Below are positions 26,361 through 35,715 of a DNA stretch of 64,000 bases, in pieces. The translations under genes and the position numbers were made by a program. Where the stretch lies: the NCBI GenBank assembly GCA_019695185.1, contig JAIBAN010000041.1, forward strand, positions 1 through 64,000. The letters are read 5' to 3'. The notes beneath the pieces are model-generated. The model had not been told where the DNA came from, did not search any database, and saw only the letters and a list, made by a program, of their open reading frames with translations. The stretch's first letter is position 1. Every line of letters starts with the position of its first letter. Source of the DNA: Blastocatellia bacterium. GTDB lineage: Bacteria; Acidobacteriota; Blastocatellia; Chloracidobacteriales; Chloracidobacteriaceae.

Positions 26361-29300
26361 ATGACGGCACACTTCAAAAAACTTTTGTTGTGGGGAATTC
26401 TGCCGCTCTGCTTTACCGGTTTGACACTGGCCCAATCCACCTTCAGCACGATTGTCGGAACCGCCCGCGATACAAGCGGGGCCGTCATTGGCGGAGCCAC
26501 CGTGACGGTCAAACTGGAAAATGCCGGGTTCTCCCGGACGGCAACCACCGACGAAACCGGTGATTTTACCGTGCCGGGACTCCCGCCGGGCCGTTATCGG
26601 GTGAAAGTCACGGCGGAAGGGTTCAAACAATCGGTCGCCGCCGGAATTGAAGTCAAAAGCAATCTGGTGGTGCGGGTCAATCTGGCGCTGGAGGTTGGAC
26701 CGAGTGCCGAGATTGTCAATGTGAACGCCACCGGTTCCCTGCTGCAAAGCGGCAACGGCATTGTTTCCCATGCCCGGAGCGGGAGCGACCTGACGACCCT
26801 GCCCCAGAATTTCCGGGCGGCCAACGGCAGCATCATCAACTTTTTTGCGCTGGTGCCAGGGGTCATTCTGGATGATGGAAATCAGGGGCTTTCCATCAAC
26901 GGCAGCCGCCGGTCCCAAAACGAAATTTCCCTGGACGGCATTCAGGTCGTTTCAACCCGGTTCAACAATACGATTCCGTCATTTTTCCCTTCGGCGGAAA
27001 TCGTCGGCGAAGTCCGCATTTCCACCAACAATGCGGCTGAATTCGGCGCGCCCGGAACGGTGGTCACCACTTCGCAAAGCGGAACCAACCTTTTTCACGG
27101 AGGCGTGTTTGAATATCATCAAAACAGCGCCACCAACGCCCGCGACTTTTTTGCCCGTTCCAGGCCGTTTTTAATTGCCCACACATTTGGCGGGGTTTTC
27201 AGCGGCCCTTTGCGCAAAGACAAAACCCATTTTTTTGTGGACGGTGAATTCAACCGCATCACCAATCAAGCGGTTTTTAACACCAACGTGCCCAGCGATG
27301 CCTTTCGCACCGGGGATTTTTCCGCCCTGTCCAGCCAGCTCAAAAATCCGTTTACCGGCAGTCCCTTTCCCGGTAACCGGATTCCGGCCAACCTGCTCAA
27401 TGCCACCACGCTGGCGGTGCAAAATCAGTTTTATCCGCGTGCCAACCAGACCGGAACCGCCAATTTTGCCGCCTTGGGTCCGCAAAAACTGGGCTATGAC
27501 GGCTTCGATGTGCGCCTTGACCAGAATTTCAGCGCCCGGCATTTTCTGTTTGGGCGGTTTACCTTCAAAAACGGGTTTGACCATACCCAATCAGGTCGTC
27601 TGCCCACGATTGGCCAGAATAACAACCAGGACAAGGTGCGGGGCCTGACGGTTTCCGACACCTACACGTTTTCGCCGCGCTTCCTGAATGAATTCCGGTT
27701 TGGCATTTCCTCGCACGAAGCCGTCTTTGCGGGACCTTTCATCGGAGCCGAGGCGGTTTCCCGGCTGGGCATCCAAGGGCTGTTTTTCAGCCAGACGGAC
27801 AAGCCGGGCCTGCCCGCCTTCACCGTCGTTGGATTTGAGGATATTTCACAGGTGGCGGCGGAACGTATCCGCGAAGGAAATCTGCAATTTTCCGATTTTG
27901 TGACCTGGACCAAAGGCAAACATACCGTCAAAGGCGGGGTTGATTTTCGCCGGTACCGTTCGGCGGATGTGCCGATTTTTTCCATTGGCGGTGAGGATTT
28001 TGGGACTTTCAGTTTTGACGGTCGCTTTACCGGCAATGCCTATGCCGATTTTTTGCTGGGGCTGCCCAATCGTTCGACCCGCCTCACGCTGCCACCCGAT
28101 TACAAAGGGCACGGCCATGAAGTTTCAGCCTTTGTGCAGGATGATTGGCGGCTGACCCCCCGTTTGACGGTCAATGTCGGATTGCGCTACGGCTATGTCG
28201 GTCCGTTTCGGCTTTCGGCAGGTTCCCTGACCAACTTCAATCCGGCCACCGGCCACGTGGTGGTGGTGGATACCGCTTCCCTGGCTCAGACTTCGCCGGT
28301 TTTCAAGGCGTCCATTGGAAACACCCAGATTGTCACGGCGGACCAGGAAGGGCTGTCGGATGCGCTCCGCAACAGCGACAAAAACGACTTTGCGCCCCGC
28401 CTGGGGTTTGCCTACCGGTTTTCCGATACTGGCAGGACGGTGCTGCGCGGTGGTTTTGGCGTCTTTCACAATCGGGTGCTGGGCCGGGTGTTCCATTCCC
28501 TGACCGGCGTGCACTCATCCTCGGCGGAAGTGTTTAACAATTCGATTTCAGGCGGGAAACCGGCATTCAGCTTTCCCCGTCCGTTTCCGGCAGGATTCCA
28601 GACCGGTTCCCTGGATTACCGAACGGCAGTTGCCACAAACCTGCGCACCCCCTACACAATGCAGTGGAATGTGAGTCTGGAACGGGAACTGGTTCCTGAT
28701 TTGGCGGTGCGCGTGAGCTACATTGGAAACCGGAGCAACAAGCTGATTGTCAGCCCGAATATCAACCAGATTGCTCCCAGCACCTTACCGTTCAGCCTGA
28801 CGCGGGCCCCGTTTCCGAATTTCCAGCGGGTGTTTATCCGGGACAACGGTGCCATTGCGGCGTATCACTCGCTCCAGGTCGAACTGGAACAACGGCTCCG
28901 TCACGGGCTGGCTTTTCAGACCAGCTATGTCTGGGCCAGAAACCTGACGGACGGAGGCGACACGGATGAAGCCGGGCCGCGTTTGGAAAACTATTTCAGC
29001 CGGGCCAGTGAAAAAAGCGATGTCACCTTTTCGCGGCGGCACCGGTTTCTGACCACCCTCACCTATGAGTTGCCCTTCGGAGCCAACCGGCGCTATTTCA
29101 CCACCGGAATTGCCAAACATGTGCTGGGCGGCTGGAGCGTTGCCACCGTGCTGATTTTCCAGACCGGACGATTTTTCACCCCGACTTTTTCCGGTTCCGA
29201 CCCATCAAACACAAACACGTTTGGCGGACGGGCCGACCGTTTGGCCAATGGCAATCTGGATGGGGCTGCGCGGACCATCTTCCGCTGGTTTGACACCAGA

Positions 29301-29588
29301 GCGTTTGCCGCTCCACCAGCCGGAAGTGGCCGGTTCGGCACCTCGGCCCCGAATGTGCTGGTTGGGCCTCCGACCAAAGTGGTCAATCTGGGCCTTCGCA
29401 AAATCATTTTCAGCCGGGAACATGTCCGCATACAGTTTCAGGCCACGGCCACCAACGTCATCAATACCGCCAATTTTGACGTGCCGAACGCCAACATCTC
29501 TTCCCCCTTGGCCGGGCAAATCACCCGCACCCAAGGCGGAGACGCCGGGCCACGCACGTGGCAGTTTGCGTTCAGAGTGGATTTTTAG
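26361..29588 (+). CDS. TonB-dependent receptor, Oar-like, with carboxypeptidase regulatory domain
   Basis: 1075 residues. ATG 26361 is chosen over ATG 26352 because AAAGGGG lies ten bases upstream of the former and too close to the latter. A signal peptide (LLLWGILPLCFTGLTLAQ) is followed by a carboxypeptidase-regulatory domain (residues about 30-110), a plug region with LPQNFRAANG and the SINGSRRSQNEISLDG motif, then a long beta-barrel rich in aromatic strands. The protein ends in WQFAFRVDF with a C-terminal Phe, as expected for outer-membrane insertion. This architecture is the common Acidobacteria type of receptor, usually thought to import large or complex substrates such as oligosaccharides. 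The substrate is unknown. It follows the propeller histidine kinase on the same strand. Confidence 0.92.
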   Translation: MTAHFKKLLLWGILPLCFTGLTLAQSTFSTIVGTARDTSGAVIGGATVTVKLENAGFSRTATTDETGDFTVPGLPPGRYRVKVTAEGFKQSVAAGIEVKSNLVVRVNLALEVGPSAEIVNVNATGSLLQSGNGIVSHARSGSDLTTLPQNFRAANGSIINFFALVPGVILDDGNQGLSINGSRRSQNEISLDGIQVVSTRFNNTIPSFFPSAEIVGEVRISTNNAAEFGAPGTVVTTSQSGTNLFHGGVFEYHQNSATNARDFFARSRPFLIAHTFGGVFSGPLRKDKTHFFVDGEFNRITNQAVFNTNVPSDAFRTGDFSALSSQLKNPFTGSPFPGNRIPANLLNATTLAVQNQFYPRANQTGTANFAALGPQKLGYDGFDVRLDQNFSARHFLFGRFTFKNGFDHTQSGRLPTIGQNNNQDKVRGLTVSDTYTFSPRFLNEFRFGISSHEAVFAGPFIGAEAVSRLGIQGLFFSQTDKPGLPAFTVVGFEDISQVAAERIREGNLQFSDFVTWTKGKHTVKGGVDFRRYRSADVPIFSIGGEDFGTFSFDGRFTGNAYADFLLGLPNRSTRLTLPPDYKGHGHEVSAFVQDDWRLTPRLTVNVGLRYGYVGPFRLSAGSLTNFNPATGHVVVVDTASLAQTSPVFKASIGNTQIVTADQEGLSDALRNSDKNDFAPRLGFAYRFSDTGRTVLRGGFGVFHNRVLGRVFHSLTGVHSSSAEVFNNSISGGKPAFSFPRPFPAGFQTGSLDYRTAVATNLRTPYTMQWNVSLERELVPDLAVRVSYIGNRSNKLIVSPNINQIAPSTLPFSLTRAPFPNFQRVFIRDNGAIAAYHSLQVELEQRLRHGLAFQTSYVWARNLTDGGDTDEAGPRLENYFSRASEKSDVTFSRRHRFLTTLTYELPFGANRRYFTTGIAKHVLGGWSVATVLIFQTGRFFTPTFSGSDPSNTNTFGGRADRLANGNLDGAARTIFRWFDTRAFAAPPAGSGRFGTSAPNVLVGPPTKVVNLGLRKIIFSREHVRIQFQATATNVINTANFDVPNANISSPLAGQITRTQGGDAGPRTWQFAFRVDF

Positions 29589-29616
29589 AAACCGGTTCAA
29601 TCAAATGTGGCAAACG

Positions 29617-29650
29617 TTCACCACAATTGTGGTGAAAAATGCTTTTTCTG
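29617..29650. terminator. Palindrome between convergent genes, possible terminator
   Basis: Bases 29617-29636 form a perfect 20-base palindrome (eight-pair stem with AATT loop), followed on the plus strand by AAAAATGCTTTTTC. It lies between the TonB receptor and the VWFA gene, which converge here. Confidence 0.45.
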
Positions 29651-29661
29651 TTGTGGAACGC

Positions 29662-30570
29662 TCAAGGCTTGATGAATGTGGGTGAATACCCTTTGCGCGC
29701 CCGCACCGCCAGCTTCGGCAGCCCTTTGGGTGGCGTCAGCTTGACGGTGATGTTGTTCCAGTTCCGTTTCAGGGAATCTTCCGAGGGAACATAGCTCAAG
29801 GTATATTGCCGCCGTAAATCAAAAGCCACCTGCCGGAGGGCATGTTCGAAATCCGGGTCGTTCAGCGTGGAACTGGCCGCTCCGGTCAGTTCCGACAGTC
29901 CCGGCATCCAATAGACTTTGATGTCCAATTCCCGGACCAGTTTTTTCAACTCTCCCCAGGAATATCGGCTGCTGTTTTCCATCTGGTCACTGATGACAAT
30001 CAAGGCACGGCGGTCATGGTGACTGGTGCGGAGTTTTTCAAGCCCGAAATAAACGGCGTCATACAAAGAGGTCGAGCCTTTTCCTTCAGTTGTGGCGGCA
30101 GCCGAGGCGATGGCTTCGGCATCGCGGGTGAAATCGCAGGCGAGATGCACCTTGTTGTTAAAGGTCACCAGAAAAAACTCGTCCTGCTCCAGACAGGAAT
30201 CAATAAACCGGCGCAAAATATCGCGGGACTGATTGAGCGCGTTTTTCATGCTGCCCGAAGTATCAAAGACGATGCCGACCGAAATCGGAACATCAAGGTC
30301 GTTGAAAAACTCGATGTCCTGTTTGACACCGTTTTCAAAAAGCTGGAAGTGCTGCTTTTCCAGCCCAACCACAAAGCGGCCATAGGGGTCGCTCACCGAG
30401 ACATTGACCGTCACCAAATCAGACCGGCTTTTGATAACCGGGTCGTTCTGGGGCGGTGTCTGGGCCATGCCCTGATTCCCGCACCAAACACATAAAACCA
30501 ATATGCCAATCACCTGCCAGCCAAAGCGGACAAACAATAATTCTTTCAACAAAACTGTCATTCGGTTCAT
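29662..30570 (-). CDS. VWFA-related domain protein of the Acidobacteria type
   Basis: 302 residues. The start at 30570 (MNRMTVLLKELLFVRFGWQV) has GGAGG nine bases upstream and begins a signal peptide that ends near GMAQT; the longer frame to 30789 has no such support. The VWA domain shows the MIDAS motif FDTSGSMKNA, the TFNNKVH and VISDQMENSSRYS segments, and the N-terminal sequence VNVSVSDPYGRFVVGLEKQH that is typical of the Acidobacteria VWFA-related family (TIGR03436). The role of this family is unknown; the domain suggests metal-dependent protein binding outside the cytoplasm. This is one of the best indicators of the host phylum in the window. Confidence 0.92.
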   Translation of the reverse strand: MNRMTVLLKELLFVRFGWQVIGILVLCVWCGNQGMAQTPPQNDPVIKSRSDLVTVNVSVSDPYGRFVVGLEKQHFQLFENGVKQDIEFFNDLDVPISVGIVFDTSGSMKNALNQSRDILRRFIDSCLEQDEFFLVTFNNKVHLACDFTRDAEAIASAAATTEGKGSTSLYDAVYFGLEKLRTSHHDRRALIVISDQMENSSRYSWGELKKLVRELDIKVYWMPGLSELTGAASSTLNDPDFEHALRQVAFDLRRQYTLSYVPSEDSLKRNWNNITVKLTPPKGLPKLAVRARKGYSPTFIKP

Positions 30571-30801
30571 ATTCCTGAACCTCCGAAATAAAATCAGAAA
30601 TCTGAAAACACACTTGCAATGGTCATCGGCAAGAACCACCTGAGCATTTGATACATGAAGGTCCGGTCTTGCAATTTTGGCATAACTCCAGGTTTCTGAC
30701 CGTGAATAATTGTTAACGAGGATTGCATGCCCCGCCTTTACTGTTATCTGGGACAGCCGGAACTTTTGGCAGGTATCAACAAGGTACAAGCTGAGGAGAG
30801 T

Positions 30802-31266
30802 TTACGGGGCGCTGGAAACCAAAAACTCCGGGGTCACAATCATGGGAGCAAAAAAACCGCTGGAGGTATTAAACAGGCGAATCCGGGCCTGCCGATGAAC
30901 GTTGGCCAGATGGCCAAAATTCCAGGTCACCAAAAAATCGGTTTTGTGGATTGAGGCGAGTGCAACATGCAGGGCGTCACCGATGTATTTCCGATGAAAA
31001 ATGCCGCGACTGATATAACCGTCCGCCAAAATGGCAGCTTCGTCCGGCATCTCAAGACGCGGCACATCCCGTATCAGATTGAGGTAGGAAGAACGATGCG
31101 GTTCAGGAACCCGCTCCAGTTCGCGTTCGACCAGCAGGGATACAAAAGGGCGGTAGGTAAACATCTCATGTTCCCACCAACGCATTGTCAAATCACGACG
31201 AAACGGGTCGTCATTATCCAAATAGGCTCCAATCACCGAAGTCTCAAGATAGAGGCTTAACTTCAT
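30802..31266 (-). CDS. PIN-domain protein
   Basis: 154 residues. The order of conserved acidic residues fits the PIN ribonuclease fold: YLETSVIGAYL at the N-terminus (Glu in place of the usual first Asp), a Glu in SLLVERELERV, GDALHVALA near residue 97, and VTWNFGHLAN near residue 113. Many PIN proteins are toxins of VapBC-type modules, but no small antitoxin gene lies directly before or after. Instead the start overlaps by four bases (ATGA) the stop of the retropepsin-like protease gene, so it is translated together with that gene. A stand-alone nuclease or a toxin with an antitoxin elsewhere are both possible. Confidence 0.85.
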   Translation of the reverse strand: MKLSLYLETSVIGAYLDNDDPFRRDLTMRWWEHEMFTYRPFVSLLVERELERVPEPHRSSYLNLIRDVPRLEMPDEAAILADGYISRGIFHRKYIGDALHVALASIHKTDFLVTWNFGHLANVHRQARIRLFNTSSGFFAPMIVTPEFLVSSAP

Positions 31267-32924
31267 GGAACCAGAGTTTCTTTCCCAACCTGGGTGGCAC
31301 TGGCTTTGCGGAACACCTGTTTGCCAACCGGGGTGAATTGCAGGTTCTGATTGATAAAATCAATTTGAACCCGGCAGACCTGGAGGAAATCCCCACCCAA
31401 AATGCCATGTTGTTCAAACCCGGAAGATTCGTTCAGCCGAATCAGGTCCAGCACCGGCAATTTGGTATCTTCTTTGATCAAATCGGAAATTTGCACCGAT
31501 TTGGCCAGCATCAACTCGACGTTTTTGGTAATTCCGGCGGCTCCCACGATTTGAATTTTCTCTTCCGGTAAAATCTTGTGCCGCCATTGCAGCCGGGAAA
31601 CCGCCGCATCGGAAATGACTGTGGTACTGGCCCCCGAATCAAAGATGAAATTCATCTTGCGGGTATCATCCAGCAGAGTTTCAATACTGATTAAACCACT
31701 TTCGGTCAGGCGGAACGGAACAACAGAGGGATGAACGCCGTCGGCATCGGCTTCCGCCATCTGGTTGGCGGCAGCAGCTCGGCCTGGTTCCAAGCTCATC
31801 ATTTTGTTGGGATAATCAAGGGTCACCAAAAAATCAGTCAGAACCGACAACCCCAAAAAACCATCGGTTCCAGCATTGGGCGCGGCACTGCGGGACCCCT
31901 GGATTTCCCGGATATAGACTGGAATGGTGTTGATCCGAACATTGCCCATTTCCAGGCTGTTGATAACCCCATAGACAATGGGAAAGGTTCCATCACCCCC
32001 GACCGCCCGTGCAGCTCCGCCTGTGGCAACTGGTTTGAGGCCAATTTTTTCGGCTGCGGCGACGGAAATCACCGACACTCCTGCTCCGGTATCAACCACA
32101 AAATTGAGTGGGCCTTTACCGTTGATTTTGACCTGAATGTAAGGCCGCCGCCCTTTGACCGTGAGCGGAATGGAAGCCACGTGATTTCCCTGAACGACAT
32201 TGGTATGCGTATCGCCCAGGTAACTGTAAAAGCGAATCACTCCTTCGACCCGTTCCCGGCGGTCTTTGTCTGATTTGGGGCTGTAGCGCAGAAAATCCTT
32301 AAGGGCGTCAGCAGCCACCCGGTACCGCTCCAGGCGTGAGGAAATCCGGGCCAACAGCAACAGGTAATCCGGCTCTTCATGATTTTGTGAGAGCGCGTCC
32401 TTGATTAACCGGTCGGCCAAAGCCAGGCTGTTTTCATAATAGGCAATTTCCGCCAAGGTGGCCGTGGCAATTTCATCACGATTGTTGATTTTGAGAGCGG
32501 TTTTGAGATCGTCATACGCCTGACTGAACAATCCGGACCGAATCAACGCCAATCCGCGAATGGCATATCCACGCGAATCAAGCGGAGCATCAAGGGTGGC
32601 CTGGGTGGCCTCGTCAAACCCTTCCTGAAAGCGGCGTGCCCGAACCAGCATGAGGGCAAATTCGGCCCGCAGCCGGGCGTCCTGAGGGTCGGCACTCAGA
32701 GCCTGGCGATAGGTGGCTTCCGCCTCCTGGTTCTTCCCATCCTGAATGAACTTGTGGGCCTGTTTAATAATTTTTTCCGACCGCTCATTGTCCCGAACAA
32801 CAGAGCGGGGGGCGGGTACATCGGCCCAGGCCATCCCGCTCATAAAGAATACAATTCCCAACACTCCGACCCACAGATGCCGCGATGAACGGATACCGGA
32901 TTGAACATGGAGCAATCCCTGCAT
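31263..32924 (-). CDS. Secreted TPR protein with two retropepsin-like aspartic protease domains
   Basis: 553 residues from ATG 32924, which has GGGAGGGG just upstream and opens a signal peptide (LWVGVLGIVFFMSGMAWA). A helical TPR-like region (residues about 55-210) contains repeats such as GKNQEAEATYRQALSADPQD. Two retropepsin-like domains follow, each with an active-site motif: FVVDTGAGVSVIS and FIFDSGASTTVIS. Two D-T/S-G-A motifs in one chain would allow a pepsin-like paired active site without dimerisation. The substrate is unknown; export suggests a periplasmic role. It is coupled to the PIN gene by a four-base overlap. Confidence 0.88.
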   Translation of the reverse strand: MQGLLHVQSGIRSSRHLWVGVLGIVFFMSGMAWADVPAPRSVVRDNERSEKIIKQAHKFIQDGKNQEAEATYRQALSADPQDARLRAEFALMLVRARRFQEGFDEATQATLDAPLDSRGYAIRGLALIRSGLFSQAYDDLKTALKINNRDEIATATLAEIAYYENSLALADRLIKDALSQNHEEPDYLLLLARISSRLERYRVAADALKDFLRYSPKSDKDRRERVEGVIRFYSYLGDTHTNVVQGNHVASIPLTVKGRRPYIQVKINGKGPLNFVVDTGAGVSVISVAAAEKIGLKPVATGGAARAVGGDGTFPIVYGVINSLEMGNVRINTIPVYIREIQGSRSAAPNAGTDGFLGLSVLTDFLVTLDYPNKMMSLEPGRAAAANQMAEADADGVHPSVVPFRLTESGLISIETLLDDTRKMNFIFDSGASTTVISDAAVSRLQWRHKILPEEKIQIVGAAGITKNVELMLAKSVQISDLIKEDTKLPVLDLIRLNESSGFEQHGILGGDFLQVCRVQIDFINQNLQFTPVGKQVFRKASATQVGKETLVP

Positions 32925-33496
32925 AGCCCCTCCCTTTCTGACAAGAAGCCTGTGATGGTTTTGGAAAACCCAATTCAAAAATTGGGCTGACTCAAACCAC
33001 AGATTCTTTAAGGAAACCGTAAATTTTGAAAGTGGTGTGTCTGGCTTCAACGAAGCTGGCACAACCAGGGTTCAACATTTTCCGGAGTTTCAGACATAGG
33101 AGTGTCTGCCACTCCAAATTTTGTATCTCGTTCAGGCAGGTCGGCATGATTGGGCATGCCCGTCAGTTTCAGACGATGTTGTTGTGTTCTTTTTGTTTCG
33201 TTATGAAATCCTTGGGATTCGGCTGGAATTTTAAGAGTATTATGGTAGTCTGTCAAAAGATTCACGACAGATTGGCACTTCTAGGCTTCACATCCTGCAA
33301 AACCTTGGTGCAGTGCTGAATCCGTCATCAGTGAAGAGGCTCCAGTCAATTCATTTCTCTTGCCAAAGGTTAATAAAGCTCAAGCTGTTCACTGGTATGA
33401 AAGGGCTTTCCCCATCGTGCCTGACCGAATGGCAGCCCCCCGAAAACATTTCGGCTCTCGTTCCAAAATCACTTTCATTTTGTGAGGACTTTCCAC
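32925..33496. other. Divergent promoter region without genes
   Basis: 572 bases between the divergent retropepsin-like gene and the chalcone-isomerase-like gene. It must hold at least two promoters. A TATTAT at 33238-33243 is a possible -10 for the plus strand, but it has no well-spaced -35. No repeat array or supported gene is present. Confidence 0.4.
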
Positions 33497-34072
33497 ATGG
33501 CTCGAAAACTGGTCATTTCATTTGTGGGTTTGTGTTTGCTGGTGGCATTCAGTTGCCTCCCGGCAATGGCCCAAAACGTCAAAGAACCCTCAACCGGGGC
33601 CTCCTTCCCGGCTAAAGGAAGCAATTACGGACATTCGTTTGAAGTCACCCATCTTGGAGTCCGGACCAAGTTCGGGTTTAAGGTCTACGCCGCTGCGGCT
33701 TATTACGAAGCCGGCAAATATGTCAAAGGCGGTGACAACAAACAAATGCTGACCGATGGTCCGGCAAAACTCATTATCATGCACTTTGTGCGCGATGTTG
33801 AAGCCGCCAAAATCCGCGAGCAATATTCTGAAAGCCTGCATAAAACCACTCCTGGCGTGGATGGGATGAAAAAAGACCTCGATCCGTTTTTGAACGCCAT
33901 GATGGATATGAAGGCCGGTGACCGGATGGAACTCTGCTGGGGACCCGGTGGAGCCGTGACCCTGGCTGTCAAAGGCCAAGTCAAAAACCGCTTTACCAAT
34001 AAAGCTCTGGCTGTCGGTCTGTGGTCCATCTGGTTTGGCAACTCACCGATTTTCAAGTTCAATCCGCAGTAA
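33497..34072 (+). CDS. Secreted chalcone isomerase-like protein
   Basis: 191 residues. ATG 33497 is preferred to GTG 33482 because GAGG lies nine bases upstream and a signal peptide follows (ARKLVISFVGLCLLVAFSCL, cleaved after AMAQ). The mature part has the features of bacterial chalcone-isomerase-like domains: GVRTKFGFKVYAAAAYYEAG, HFVRDVEAAKIREQYSESL, and a C-terminal VGLWSIWFGNSP. Bacterial members are not known to act on flavonoids; most are periplasmic lipid- or fatty-acid-binding candidates. A FadL-type porin gene follows, which would fit a lipid-related role, though this is inference from position alone. Confidence 0.85.
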   Translation: MARKLVISFVGLCLLVAFSCLPAMAQNVKEPSTGASFPAKGSNYGHSFEVTHLGVRTKFGFKVYAAAAYYEAGKYVKGGDNKQMLTDGPAKLIIMHFVRDVEAAKIREQYSESLHKTTPGVDGMKKDLDPFLNAMMDMKAGDRMELCWGPGGAVTLAVKGQVKNRFTNKALAVGLWSIWFGNSPIFKFNPQ

Positions 34073-34182
34073 AACCAAACTTTAGGACGCTTCAAGCCCT
34101 GGCTGGTGGGCGGCAGAAATGTAAAGGGCAGCAAGGTCGCCGTTTATCCCTTTCCCCAACTGTCAGGCTTTTCTACCAGAAA

Positions 34183-34212
34183 GGGTGAAAAGAGGTTTTG
34201 TCTTTTTCACCC
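34183..34212 (+). other. Stem-loop in the gap before the FadL-type gene
   Basis: GGGTGAAAAGA (34183-34193) pairs with TCTTTTTCACCC (34201-34212), with one bulged base and a 7-nt loop. No T-run follows the stem. It could be a terminator for the upstream gene or a leader structure of the porin mRNA. Confidence 0.5.
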
Positions 34213-34240
34213 ACGAAATCAAGTAATGGAGACAAAAAGA

Positions 34241-35596
34241 ATGCGAGTAACTCATTATGCGCTCAAACAGGGTATGCGACCCTGGCTATCCCTGGTGGCA
34301 ATGTCGTTTGCCTTGATGGTCGCAACCGTTTTTTTTGGCGGGCAATCCTATGCCCAGGGAATTAACTACCCCGTAGGCAATCCGACTGGTACCAGCGGTG
34401 CTGGAAATGCCCGGACCGACCCTGATAACTTTTTCATGCGGAACAATGTGGCGGGTATGACGGAAATTCCCGTCAACGACACTGAGGAAAATACTGACCA
34501 GTTGCAGGATTCCGGCAAAGGCGGCCTCCGACTCTTTGGTGAACTGCAAGGTTCTTTTTACAAATACAAACGGGAACGCACCTATGCCGGTCCGCCCCTG
34601 CAAGGAACTGTCAGCGAAACCAACCTGATTGTGCCCGGTGCAGCCGGTGAAGTCACCTATACCAGCGGAGATCACAAATACGCGGTGGGTGTTGGGGTCT
34701 ATACCCTGTTTGGCTTCCAAAGCAAGATTGCCGACCCGAAAACCCTGGGACCGCGAGCCCTGTTTTTTGACTCCCGCGCTGTTTCAAATGACATCGCATT
34801 CGGGGGTGCAGTGCGCCTGAACAAGTTTGTGTCCGTCGGCGCTTCGTTCATTCTGGGACGTGGCTTTCTTGATATTAAAGCTCCAGTCGCCGATTTGCTG
34901 GTCCGGGGAATCAATGCCGACAGCCGTCTGGATGTGTCAAAATTCGGGGCACCTGGATACAGTGTGGGAATTCACTTCCGCCCAACCGACAAACATGCCA
35001 TCGCCTTCAACTTCAAGGGTGAGCGGAGCTATAACATGGAAGGAACATTGGCGGCCTTCGCTGCGGTTCCGGTGGCTGGGGGCATCCGGTTGGTACCCAT
35101 CAAACCGGATGTGAAGGTGAATTTCAAACTGCCGAACGTGGCCGAATTCGGCTACCAGTATCGTCCGACCCAAAAACTCTCGATGTTTGCCGATTACCGC
35201 TACTACGGTTATGCCGATGTCTTCCGGACTTTCGACGTGATTGCCAAAGCCAACGGGGCAAAACTGACGGGCATTACGATTAACGGCAAAAACGTGCATT
35301 CCGTCCGCTTTGGCACGGTCTATGAATGGAGTGAAAAGACCAAGCTCAATGCTGGTTTTGCCTTTACCTCCAACGGTTTCCGTGATCAGTTCACCAATCC
35401 GGGTCTGGTCAACACAGGCGGTGTGGACATCAGCGGTGCGATTCACAAAAAACTGCTGGGTCAATGGTTTAACGTCGGTCTGGCCGGCGTGTTTGGCCGT
35501 GACCGCAATGTGATTCCAACTGCCAACCCGGCCTTTTCGGGTGTCTACAGCGGGCGTGGCCTGCTGGTGGGCTTGGGCGTGCGGTTTCGTCACTAA
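34241..35596 (+). CDS. OmpP1/FadL-family outer-membrane porin
   Basis: 451 residues. ATG 34241 is chosen because GGAG lies nine bases upstream; an in-frame ATG at 34226 would overlap that site. The signal peptide is MRPWLSLVAMSFALMVATVF, cleaved near SYAQG. The mature N-terminus has the family hallmark of an early G-A-G-N-A-R...NNVAGMTEI segment, and the rest shows alternating strands of a beta-barrel, ending in GLGVRFRH. FadL-type porins move hydrophobic compounds such as long-chain fatty acids across the outer membrane. It follows a chalcone-isomerase-like gene and precedes a lipid acyltransferase on the other strand. Confidence 0.87.
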   Translation: MRVTHYALKQGMRPWLSLVAMSFALMVATVFFGGQSYAQGINYPVGNPTGTSGAGNARTDPDNFFMRNNVAGMTEIPVNDTEENTDQLQDSGKGGLRLFGELQGSFYKYKRERTYAGPPLQGTVSETNLIVPGAAGEVTYTSGDHKYAVGVGVYTLFGFQSKIADPKTLGPRALFFDSRAVSNDIAFGGAVRLNKFVSVGASFILGRGFLDIKAPVADLLVRGINADSRLDVSKFGAPGYSVGIHFRPTDKHAIAFNFKGERSYNMEGTLAAFAAVPVAGGIRLVPIKPDVKVNFKLPNVAEFGYQYRPTQKLSMFADYRYYGYADVFRTFDVIAKANGAKLTGITINGKNVHSVRFGTVYEWSEKTKLNAGFAFTSNGFRDQFTNPGLVNTGGVDISGAIHKKLLGQWFNVGLAGVFGRDRNVIPTANPAFSGVYSGRGLLVGLGVRFRH

Positions 35597-35602
35597 AAAC
35601 CG

Positions 35603-35715
35603 GGATTGAGGACACAATCCAGGACTGAGGACTGAGGACTGGTTCTTCAAAAGAAATAAGGTTTCGTCAAACGATAACCGTAGAATTCTTTCCTCAGTCC
35701 TCAGTCCTCAGTCCT
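35603..35715. repeat. Inverted pair of GGACTGA heptamer arrays
   Basis: The left arm (35631-35651) is three units of GGACTGA, preceded by GATTGAGGACACAATCC. The right arm (35691-35715) is three to four units of TCAGTCC. The right array runs into the convergent gene and supplies its stop codon (TGA at 35708-35710 on the minus strand). Confidence 0.92.

Noticed and set aside
30571-30789. N-terminal extension of the VWFA protein to 30789
   Set aside because: A signal peptide with a GGAGG site begins at 30570; the extra 73 residues lack any such support.
30802-31266. VapBC-type toxin-antitoxin module
   Set aside because: The PIN protein is there, but no small antitoxin gene precedes or follows it; the coupled upstream gene is an exported protease.
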